A DNA stretch of 64,000 nt from Mantamonas sphyraenae. Its lineage: Eukaryota > CRuMs > Mantamonadidae. The translations under genes were made by a program, and so were the position numbers. Below are positions 21,714-30,580 of the stretch, piece after piece (position 1 is the stretch's first letter; every line of letters begins with the position of its first letter). Below the pieces are notes generated by a model, which saw nothing but the letters and a program-made list of their open reading frames with translations, was not told where the DNA came from and did no database searches. The stretch is from NCBI GenBank assembly GCA_026936335.1, contig JAPMXV010000017.1, positions 186,001 to 250,000 of the forward strand, in the 5' to 3' direction.

Positions 21714-23065
21714 ATGAGTGAGGAGTCCACTCTGCTTGCGGCAGCGTTTGGCGACATGGAAGCCGGTGGGGACGACGACGACCAGGCTGCGCAGGACAAG
21801 GCAGAGGCTGCTGCCCAGCGTCTGCAGCTGCAGCATCAGGCCTACGAGCCACGCGTGCTTCAAGCCCAGGTAAGGACGCACCGGCGATGAATGGGCGAGA
21901 GAAGATGGGTGATGATGGGTGAAATGGGTATAGCCCAGATTGGATCACCAAGACGGGCTGGAGGGGGGAGGGATTTGTGTGTGTGTGTGTGGGTGGGTGT
22001 GTGGGTGTGTGTGGGCGTTGGGAGATCCTGTGTTCCGCCACACTCACATCAACATCATCAACCTGAACAGTGGTTTGAGGGCGAAGTAGGAGGAGGAGAG
22101 GACGAGGATGACGAGGAGGAAGACCAAGAGGGTGGAGACGAGGAGGGCCAGAGCCTGCAAGCGTCTCTGTACAACATGGAGTACCTGTACTACGAGGAAC
22201 AGTACGACGAAGTGGTGCGAGTCGCCACCCAGCTGCTGGACCATCCCAAACTAGCCAAGAATGACATTCGTGTGCAGGAACACCTGGCACGTGCACACCT
22301 ACAGCTGGAACAGTGGCAAGACGCAGTGGCTCCGCTGCTATTTGTGTGTGTAGGTTGGTCTGCTGAAAACGCTCGCGCGGCGGCAGCTTTCTGACCCCTC
22401 ATTGCCCCTCCCTACCTCCGAACACACACGCACACACACGCACACATGCACAGAACAACGGCTCGGACGTGGGAAGTGAGCTTCACAAGGCTTTGGGCGA
22501 GGCATACCTGAGGACGGGGGAGTACACACAGGCAAAGGCGGCGCTGCAACAAGCGATCCGTTCCGCCAAGCAGAACTATGCGGCGTGGCGTCTGTTGGGA
22601 GATTGCTACGTCGCCGAACACGGCACGGGCGCAGGTGATGACCAACAGCTGGCTGTGTTTGCGCATCACAGCTTCAAGCGGGCGCAGTGGTTCCTGCTGG
22701 TGAATCAGGAGAACCATCGCAAGGCTGTAGAGGCGCGGCTGCAGAATGCCAAGCGCAACGCAGAGCAGCTGAAAAAGAACCAGGAGGCTGGAGGCTTGGT
22801 CATGACCGTGGACGCAGAACCAACCACGTTTTGGCCCGAGAATGGGCCGCAGGTGGAACAATACCTTGCCGAGCTTCAGGAGGCCATCGACACATGGGCG
22901 GCTGTGGCCGGCCAAGACGCAGAACTGGACGAGGAGCAAGTAGAGGGCGAGTTTGAACGCCTGTGGTTTGTTGCACGCCCGTTGGACCTGTCCATGCAAG
23001 AGTCGGACGAGGACGAGGGCGATCTGGGAGAGATCGGAGACGAACTGACAAAGGTCAACCGCTGA
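21714..23065 (+). CDS. TPR-repeat protein of unknown function
   Basis: Three exons, 21714..21869, 22071..22343 and 22454..23065, 346 aa. Exon 2 introns are flanked by long TG and CA tracts. After an acidic stretch ('GGGEDEDDEEEDQEGGDEEG') there are at least three tetratricopeptide-like helix pairs: 'ASLYNMEYLYYEEQYDEVV', 'DIRVQEHLARAHLQLEQWQD' and 'HKALGEAYLRTGEYTQAKAA', followed by 'YAAWRLLGDCY'. A basic helix and a conserved-looking acidic C-terminus ('SDEDEGDLGEIGDEL') follow. TPRs are protein-interaction scaffolds, and the specific partner cannot be told. The stop codon lies 18 bp from the stop of the next convergent gene. Confidence 0.8.
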
Positions 23066-23083
23066 ACGCGGCCCCAAACGACA

Positions 23084-25434
23084 TCACGCCCCAATGAGAT
23101 CCGTGAGCAGCTTCTGCAGCTTGTTCTTGTTCAGTTGTCTGCCCTGCCGTTGGGCTTGCTTGCCTGCACGGCGGATCGTGTCCGTGTGCGTAGCGCACAT
23201 GGCGTTCAGGGCATCCAAGTGACCCTGAGCTGCATCGTTGGCCTCTTGCTGCGCATCCTGCAGACGCTGTTGGATGTCTTGCACGAGAGCGCGTTGTGCA
23301 CGCGCATGCTGCTTGGTCAGCGCCTCCATTTCGCGTTGCTGAGCCCTGGCCAGTGCCTCCAGCTCCTTGCGGCCCTTGGCAAACGCACGCTCCAGAACCT
23401 TTGTGTGGCGGGCATGGTCACGTTTGGCTTCCTTTGTGTGCTTCTCCAGCGCAGTCAACGCATCGGTTCGTGCTTGGTCGACCTCGGTGCGCCGCTTGCT
23501 CATGGTTCGTCCCAACGTCTTGACCAGAGCGCGAATCACACGCTCCTCCTCCTCTTCGCCTTCTCCTGCTGCTTCTTCGACACTGTCTTGGTCTGAGTCG
23601 TCTTTTTCGTCATCTTCATCCTTGTCCTGTGCATTGTTTGCATTGCGTTTCGCTGAAGCAGTCCGATCCGCTGAGCGACGGTGTGTGCGCGGCGGCGTAA
23701 GGTCCCGAGGGGAATGATGCATGTCAAACACCTGCATGAGATTCACACGCATGCGCTTGGGAGCAGGAGGTTCTGGGAGCGGTGTGGTGAATGCGTCGCC
23801 GTCGCTGACCTCGCTGATGGATTCCACACTACGGGCTGCAACAGGGGTCTCTGAAAGCGCATTGGAGACACGAGGAGGCTCTGCGTCAAAAATGGCAGCC
23901 AGGGAGCGGCGTGCTCCGCCGTCGTCCACCAAGGGAGCAAACTCGGCACGCGATCGTTTGCGGCCGATCGACGGAGACTGATGCAGGTCGGCTGAGCTTG
24001 CACTTGACGATCCAACGCTGGCTCCACTGGCCCAGTGTCCCTTGGCCAGGGCCTCGGTGATCAACGCGACAGACACCTTGGGCGTGCGATTGCGGAGAAG
24101 GGCCGATGCGTGTGTGCCAAGATGTGCTGCCATCCGTTCGTACAGGGCTGCACTGGGCAGATTCAGCGTGTATGTGTGATGATCCACCGTTTCAAACTCC
24201 ACGCATGCGTTCTTGGCCTTTGTGGTCACAGCCGCGAGAGCAGATGCGTGAAGCGGCAGCACAAGCCAGTCTGGATGGGCAATGTGGCGTCCACAGCCAC
24301 GCACAGCCACGGCACACCACATCAACACAAATTTTTCGTGCATGTGCACACACACACTGTGCTCCTCATCCAAATTGCCATGCATCCACATCTGAGGGGC
24401 GGGAGACGAGGACGACGAGGACGACGATGACGAGGTGGAGATCTGCGCATCCAGCAGGGCACACACACGCTCGTGGGCCTTGAATGTGAAGCTGCTGTGG
24501 ATGACCTGGCGTGTGAGAGCGCGATCGTCGCCAAACACAGGCTCGAGGTCGGATTGGGTCACGCCGGAACGAGCACGGAGGATCTCCTGACACAGGAGTT
24601 GGAGGGTGTGCAGGGCGGTGACACGAAGGAGCATCACCAGCGATGTGTTGGACACCACAGTCTGGTACAGCTGCTTGAGCTGGTCGAGGTAGCCGCCGCG
24701 TCGCAGAAAGGCACGGCGTGTGGTTTTGGTGTCGGTGAGGAGCACGCGCAGCAGATGTGCAGCTGCCAGTTGGACCATTTGTGTCTGGACAGGGGCGTCG
24801 ACGGGTGCAGGGCGCATGTTTACGAGCTGGCGCAGGAGCAGATCCAGGTTGTCTGGCGTACCCAATGTGTTCTTGTTGCGGCGAGACACAGCGGCCATGC
24901 GGGTCAGGATGCGCAGCAATGTGGCGTCAATGTCGTACAGCGCACCAGACACCAATGCTTGGCTGCTGCTCAGCGATTCGGTGACACTCCGAAGCATTTC
25001 CAAAAGGTGATCGAGCAGCGAGGCCTGCATCAGCACACTGTTCAGACGGATCAGCGCATGGCCCTTCAACAACGGCAGCCACATAGAGAACGAATCCAGA
25101 ATGCCAAGTACGGTGTGTGCTGTGCGGAAGCGATCGGAAGTCAGCTCGCTCAAGGCCAAGTGGTGAGCTCCTGTGCATTGGTTGCGCTCAGCTGGCCTGC
25201 CACCGAATCCTGACCACGACTCAACGCTCCTGCCAGCCGTGTGCCATATGCTTCCAGGTCGTCATACAACGCCTTCCAATCGTGGCTCTGGTGATGTGTG
25301 GACGCCAACACAGAAGAAAGGGACTGTGGTGCACGCACACGCGGCAAGGGCCGTACAGGCGGTGTGAGCGAACGTGTCAGGAATTTCGGGCAAACTCGAT
25401 TCCTGACAAGAGCCACGGCCCGCAGAAAGAGCAT
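23084..25434 (-). CDS. ARM-like plus coiled-coil protein, possibly SYCP2-like meiotic axis protein; one frame break
   Basis: About 783 residues if a single-base loss near 25160-25175 is allowed ('SATNAQEL' continues as 'HHLALSELTSDRF'). The N-terminal half is all-helical and ARM-like ('LLRILTRMAAVS', 'MVQLAAAHLLRVLL', 'LRVTALHTLQLLCQEI'). A compact segment follows with 'WMHGNLDEEHSV' and 'WLVLPLHASALAAVTT...YTLNLPSA', which could be a PH-like domain. A disordered Ser/Pro region with a basic nuclear motif ('GRKRSRAEF', 'APKRMRVNL') precedes a C-terminal basic coiled coil ('KRDHARHTKVLERAFAK', 'QLNKNKLQKLL'). ARM-like, PH-like and C-terminal coiled coil is the order in SYCP2. The match is architectural, not by clear sequence identity, so function is tentative. 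The start used is the ATG at 25434. Confidence 0.6.
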
Positions 25435-25457
25435 TGTCGTGCTCAAACACACACAGC

Positions 25458-27126
25458 ATGGACATCAAATACGCAGGAAAAAGCGTGGGGAATGCACAAA
25501 GGGCGCAGACGGGCTGCCTGCAGCTCACCATGACGGGGCAGAGTTGGAAGCGCGGGCGCAGCGCGCATCGACGCAAAGCGATGGCGAGTGAGGCAGAAGA
25601 GGCGGACGTGGGTGTACCCAGTGACACCACCCAAGTTGAAGACACACACGCCGACGCGACGGGATCAGGCGACACAGAGGAGCCACACCAGGAGCAGGCG
25701 GGCGACGAGAACAACGGTCCGTCGGCATCCAACAATGAGGAGGCAGATGACCGCGCAGAGGATACAGCCATTGTCAATAGTGGGAAAGGGGTCGAGGAGG
25801 AGGACGAGGAAGTTGTTCTGGTCAATGATGGCACGCACGACCTGCTCACCGGAGAGCCGTTTCAGGTCGAGGCGCAGGATTGGCCACAGCACGTACGTGT
25901 GTTTTGCGCAATGTGGAATCTGCACGGAAAGGTAAGCAAGGGCCGCAACGAGGCAATGGAGGAACCGAGAAGGCGAGATAGCGAGCGAGACGACGTGGGG
26001 AGCCGCTGAAACTGACGCCGAATTGGCGCGTCGCCCTGCACAGCCAGCACCCGAGGAATTGTACAACATGGTGCCGGAGAACCCGGAAGAGTTTGACTTG
26101 ATTGTCATCGGCTCGGTGGAATGCGAGCAGAGCATACAAAAAGCGATGGTGTACTCATCCAAGTCACATTGGGAGGCGTTGCTGCAAGAGAAGATCGGGA
26201 AAGGGCACGCAGAGCTGGCCTCGCGCACGATGGCTGCCATTCACATCATTGCGTTTGCCAAACATGCACTGTTTGCACACGTGAGCAATGTTCTGACAGC
26301 ACAGGTTGCCGCAGGTGTGGGAAACGTGGTGGCCAACAAAGGCGGCGTGGCGATCTCCTTCAAACTTGGCCGCACCAGCTTCCTCTTTGTCAACTGCCAC
26401 TTTGCAGCCCACCAACGCAAGATCAGCGACCGCAACGAGAACTATCATCGCATTGCCAACAAGCTCGCGTCTGCTTTTGCGAACAATGGCCTCGTGCCCG
26501 AAGACGAGGAAGCCGCTGCCTCGGCCAAAAAGCCAAAGGGTCTGCGCGCCTGGTTCTCACGCTCCTCCTCATCGTCCTCTGTACAATCGTCTGCTTCGGG
26601 CGGCTCCTCTTCGTCGTCCTACGCCTCGTCGTCGTCGTTGTCGTCGGGGACGAGCAACAGCAAGCTGAACGCCACCGACAGCCACGATCGCGTGTTTTGG
26701 ATGGGGGATCTCAACTATCGCATCAATGGCACCCGCAAGATGGTGGATGCACTTCTGGGAGCTCGCATGATTGAGGTGCTGGTAGCCAATGACCAGCTTG
26801 GCATCGAACGCGCAGCCGGGCGCGTATTTACGGGCTTCCAAGAGGCGCCGCTCACGTTTGCCCCCACGTACAAGTACGACCCGGGCACAGACACGTACGA
26901 CACAAGCAGCAAGAGCAGGATACCCAGCTTCACAGACCGCATCCTCTTCAAGGAGAACAGCAGCCGTGCGGGCAATCTCATACGCTGCCTGCGATACGAC
27001 TGCGTGCAGGAACAGTTGTTTTCAGACCACAAGCCTGTGCTGTGCGAGTTTGAGGCGGAGTGGGAAAAGGTGGATGACGAGTTTACTCGTACCGACGCCG
27101 ACAGTGCTGCGTGTGTTTTGCTGTGA
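25458..27126 (+). CDS. Inositol polyphosphate 5-phosphatase with C-terminal CaaX box
   Basis: Two exons, 25458..25931 and 26044..27126, 518 aa. The IPPc domain begins at the splice ('FCAMWNLHGK' joined to 'PAPEELYNMVPE'). It contains 'NVVANKGGVAISFKL', 'NCHFAAHQRK', the catalytic 'VFWMGDLNYRI' (FWxGDxNYR), 'SRIPSFTDRILFK' (RxPxxxDRIL) and 'FSDHKPVLCEF'. A Ser-rich insertion lies between the two catalytic halves. The last four residues are CVLL, a CaaX box of the geranylgeranyl type, so the enzyme is probably membrane-tethered like other prenylated 5-phosphatases. Substrate should be a 5-phosphorylated phosphoinositide or inositol phosphate. An alternative start is the ATG at 25581, before an acidic N-terminal region. 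The ATG at 25458 is 23 bp from the divergent start at 25434. Confidence 0.9.
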
Positions 27127-27146
27127 CGTGCTCGGTCGCGCAAGGA

Positions 27147-29729
27147 TCAACGAAGCTGGCTGCGATACGTGTGTGCAAGCAACTGCCACATGGAACCATT
27201 GGTCAGGGCTTCAATGTGGCTCCTGCGACCAATGGCGTTGTCGAGTGAAATGGCGCCGTCGTCGTCGAGGACGACGTGCGCGCGAATAAGTTCGGTTGTG
27301 CTGTGCTCATCGCTCAGCGGATCCAGCAGGTTGTGGACCATTTCAATGTACATGGCGCCGATCTTTTGGTCTTCGACGGCAACCACAGGCGTTTGGATGC
27401 GTGCAGAGTAGGCTGGCACGTAGCGGTCGTCGGCAAGCGAAATGAGCAGCACGTGTTCAAACAGCGCCAGGCCGGGCATTGTGCTCAGCTGGTACAGATA
27501 CGACTGGCGTGGGTCTCCATCGGCACCGTCCTCCAGCATGAGCTGGCTCAGACAGGCGCTCTTGCTGACAAAGCCCCAGATCTTGAGGGCGTTGGCTGTC
27601 GCTGTCTCGCCGTACAGGTAGCCGATGTGTGGCGAGCAAAGCGACATCATGGTTTGCATGCAAGCGTGCCAGGGCTCTAGAGTCTCCTGGGCCAAGGCAG
27701 CACGCACAATCACGCCGCCGAGAGAGTGTGCCACAAACGAAATGCGAGCCACCTCGGGGTCCTCCTGCAGGACGGCGCTGACCTCAAAGGCAAGGTTGCG
27801 GCCCATGGTTTCAATACTGCACATGGTGTCGCTCTCGTTAAAGGTGCTGACGTAGAACCGCGCGTCGGGCACCTCGCAGGCAATGTAGTTCCGCACCAGC
27901 ATCATGTCCCAGCTGTGTGCTTGGAAGCCGTGTACAAGCACAATCAGGTGTTTGCCTGTCTTTCTGCGTTTGTACGAATCTTCCTCCACCAGGCTCTGCG
28001 ATCCCTTCTCCTTGCGTTCCTGCTGCTTTTTGGAAGGCGACACCAGCACGTGTGTCACCTGCGCCTCGCGCTGCGTCTCGAGATCCCACGCGTAGCGTTC
28101 CTGCACAATCATCGGGTGTCTGCTGGCATCCCACAGCGTCTCGTTCATGTTGTGCAACAGCAGGTCTTCTGTCAGTGCGGCTGCAAAGGACTCACTTGCG
28201 ATCGTGTCGCGCACAAAGGACAGGGTCGTGGAGGATGAGGATGAGGATGAGGATGAGGATGAAGATGAGGATGAGGATGAAACGCTTGGAGAGTCACTTT
28301 TGCTGCAGCCGATGGTGTTGGTGGGAAAGCAGACCTGTTTGAGCGCAAAGCTGTAGTCAAACAGCGCGTGCTCAAACCGCCTGCGTCTGTTGTTGCCTTC
28401 GCTTTGCGCACGCTTCCATACCGCAGGCACGGCAGCGTACGCGTAGAAATGCAGATAATGATGCCACAGGTCGACCAGCTCGGCCTGCAGGTTTGCGCCG
28501 AGGGTGCTTACGCCCAGCCCGGCTACAAGTGACTCGATTGCACGCTTGGCTGCCTCTGTGGTTGGACCCGTTTTCAGATCCAGCGACGCTCGCGCCTGTC
28601 GGTGTTCGTTTGTCAGTGGTCGCAATTCCTGCCACTGAAGGTTGATGGCGCGCATGTTGCTGAGAAACTCGGCTGCATCCGTGTCTGCCTCGTCCAGGAG
28701 CCTGGCTTCGGCCTCGACGCCCAGCGACGGCGCCTGACTGGGAAAGCAGGGCATCAAATCGTTGTTGACCATACGCAGGAGCACATAGTCCTCGGCATAG
28801 AGGGCAGACAGGCGCAGGTGGGCGTTGCTCAGCGTCAGGCTGTGTTCCAGCTCGTCGCCCTCGGCCATGGGAGTCTCTGAGGAGAAGCCAACAAACTGGC
28901 GGTGGAGCACCACTTCAAGCGTGGCCATGTTCCACGGTTCAAAGTGTACACAGTGGAAGGCACGGAGCGAGGCGCCGTGTGCGTCCGACCGAAGATGCCC
29001 ACCTTCCAGCACCAGCCGGCACGTGTCGATGACGGAAAAGGTGTCGTTGTCCACACTGCCGGCAACCTGATCTGTGTTGAGCATCAGTTCCAGGGTCACC
29101 TCGACTCGAGGCATTTGCTGGGCGCAGCACGACGGCCAGTTGATGCGAAACACGTGCAGCTCCTGCACCAGTAGCTCCTGGTTGGCAAAACGCACCCAGT
29201 AGGGCCTACTCACTGCGTGTGTGTGCAGTTGTGCAGACTCGGCTTCTTCCTGCTCGGTCTGCGACTCTGTACCGACCTCAACGTCTTCGTGCGCCTCTTC
29301 TTCCGTAGCGTACTTGGCACTCTTGCGGCCCAAGCGCAAACGCAACGGCGTGGACAGCCGCTCCATACCAAAGCGAGAGGAGGAAGTGCTGCTGGAGCGC
29401 TCCATGTCCATCACAAACTCATCGTCAGGCTTCCAGTGCGCATACCAGCTGGCGCGCGGCCCACGGCGGGACACACGCACACACTGCACAACGTGACCCT
29501 GCACTTCGTGAGAACGTGGGCGACTGCGCCGTCTACGCCATGACGACGACGTTGATGACCTGGATGTGGACGGAGAGGGCGACCCAAACGAGGCGGCTGC
29601 GGAAGCGGAAGGCTCCACCGGGTGGTCGCACGCCAGGGCCTTTGCACTTGAACGCACGCAATAGTGGCCCTGCGTGCCCAACCCAATGTTTTTCAGTTTG
29701 TCAAACTGCACAATGACCTCGATCCACAT
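27147..29729 (-). CDS. FAM135: FAM135-like protein (DUF3657 plus DUF676 lipase-like alpha/beta hydrolase)
   Basis: Single exon, 860 aa from the ATG at 29729, chosen because 'MWIEVIVQFDKLKNIGLGTQ' matches the family's N-terminal beta-rich domain. The C-terminal 260 residues form a lipase-like alpha/beta hydrolase: 'HLIVLVHGFQAHSWDMM', nucleophile elbow 'FVAHSLGGVIVR' (GxSxG-like, Ser in AHSLGG), 'CSPHIGYLYG', then 'DPRQSYLYQLSTMPGLALF' and 'DRYVPAYSARI'. The last two pieces are strikingly close to human FAM135A. Asp in 'LADDRYVP' and His in 'MVHNLL' are candidate triad members. The middle is divergent and includes a poly-Ser run encoded by a GATGAG-type repeat at about 28230-28280. Biochemical substrate is unknown for the family. 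Confidence 0.92.
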   Translation of the reverse strand: MWIEVIVQFDKLKNIGLGTQGHYCVRSSAKALACDHPVEPSASAAASFGSPSPSTSRSSTSSSWRRRRSRPRSHEVQGHVVQCVRVSRRGPRASWYAHWKPDDEFVMDMERSSSTSSSRFGMERLSTPLRLRLGRKSAKYATEEEAHEDVEVGTESQTEQEEAESAQLHTHAVSRPYWVRFANQELLVQELHVFRINWPSCCAQQMPRVEVTLELMLNTDQVAGSVDNDTFSVIDTCRLVLEGGHLRSDAHGASLRAFHCVHFEPWNMATLEVVLHRQFVGFSSETPMAEGDELEHSLTLSNAHLRLSALYAEDYVLLRMVNNDLMPCFPSQAPSLGVEAEARLLDEADTDAAEFLSNMRAINLQWQELRPLTNEHRQARASLDLKTGPTTEAAKRAIESLVAGLGVSTLGANLQAELVDLWHHYLHFYAYAAVPAVWKRAQSEGNNRRRRFEHALFDYSFALKQVCFPTNTIGCSKSDSPSVSSSSSSSSSSSSSSSSSTTLSFVRDTIASESFAAALTEDLLLHNMNETLWDASRHPMIVQERYAWDLETQREAQVTHVLVSPSKKQQERKEKGSQSLVEEDSYKRRKTGKHLIVLVHGFQAHSWDMMLVRNYIACEVPDARFYVSTFNESDTMCSIETMGRNLAFEVSAVLQEDPEVARISFVAHSLGGVIVRAALAQETLEPWHACMQTMMSLCSPHIGYLYGETATANALKIWGFVSKSACLSQLMLEDGADGDPRQSYLYQLSTMPGLALFEHVLLISLADDRYVPAYSARIQTPVVAVEDQKIGAMYIEMVHNLLDPLSDEHSTTELIRAHVVLDDDGAISLDNAIGRRSHIEALTNGSMWQLLAHTYRSQLR

Positions 29730-29857
29730 GGTGCAGGTCGTTGGCAGCAGACAACCACTGGCTTCGTTTGCGTCGCCGGGCGCGGTGCCGGGCAAGCGAA
29801 TCCACTGGACTACCAAACCAATCACACACACAGGAGCGCCCAGAAAACAATCCAATA

Positions 29858-30568
29858 ATGAGTTGGCGAAGCAGTGGCACATCCAACGCATCGCTGGTGG
29901 CAAACCTGCGACGGAACGGGCTGATTAGCCGCGACGAGGTGTTTGAAGCCATGAACTCGCTTGATCGGGGTGACTTTACACGCTACGGACCCTACGAAGA
30001 TGCGCCACAAAGCATCGGGTATGGCATCACCATTTCAGCACCCCACATGCATGCATGGTGCCTGGAGCTGCTCGTGGACCACGTCGTGGACGCCAAGCGT
30101 GTGCTCGATGTGGGCTGTGGCAGCGGCTACCTCACCGCCGCCATGGCTTTGATGATGAAGGACAAAGACGCAGTCGCAGTGGGGATTGACCACGTGCCGG
30201 AGCTGGTGGATCTGAGCCGCGAGAACATCGGCAGGCAAAATGGCGATCTGCTGGAGTCTGGCCGCATTGTTCTGGCGACTGCAGACGGGTTTGAAGGGTA
30301 CCCCGACATGGCGCCGTACGATTGCATTCATGTGGGCGCAGCAGCACCGGAGATCCCGCAGGCGTTGATTGAACAGCTCACAGTTGGCGGAAAACTCGTC
30401 CTGCCCGTGGGCACACACGAACAAACACTCGTGGAAGTGACGCGAGAAGACGAAGAAGGCAACTACACAGAAAAAGACATCACTGGGGTGATGTACGTGC
30501 CGCTCACGAGTGTGGAGAAGCAGTGGCCGCAGTCGAAAGGCGCAAAACAGAACAAAGGCAAAGAATGA
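29858..30568 (+). CDS. PCMT1: Protein-L-isoaspartate O-methyltransferase
   Basis: Single exon, 236 aa (human PCMT1 is 227). The AdoMet-binding motif I is 'VLDVGCGSGYLTAAM'. The family signature 'NGLISRDEVFEAMNSLDRGD' with 'IGYGITISAPHMHAWCLELL' precedes it, and 'YDCIHVGAAAPEIPQALIEQL' plus 'GGKLVLPVG' follow. It repairs isoaspartyl residues in aged proteins using S-adenosylmethionine in the cytosol. A Lys/Gln-rich tail ends the protein. The stop codon lies 12 bp from the boundary of a 2.8-kb inverted duplication arm. Confidence 0.96.
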   Translation: MSWRSSGTSNASLVANLRRNGLISRDEVFEAMNSLDRGDFTRYGPYEDAPQSIGYGITISAPHMHAWCLELLVDHVVDAKRVLDVGCGSGYLTAAMALMMKDKDAVAVGIDHVPELVDLSRENIGRQNGDLLESGRIVLATADGFEGYPDMAPYDCIHVGAAAPEIPQALIEQLTVGGKLVLPVGTHEQTLVEVTREDEEGNYTEKDITGVMYVPLTSVEKQWPQSKGAKQNKGKE

Positions 30569-30580
30569 TCTTGATATCAA

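Noticed and set aside
2334-25203. Three of the frame breaks can be repaired by removing a 17-nt GT..AG segment (2334-2350, 3961-3977 and 25187-25203 on the minus strand), hinting at ultra-short introns.
   Set aside because: The length was picked after the fact, and no 17-nt solution exists for the breaks at 53860-53892 and 38236. Comparison of the duplicated genes shows a plain one-base loss, and confirmed introns here are 80-320 bp. cDNA would decide.
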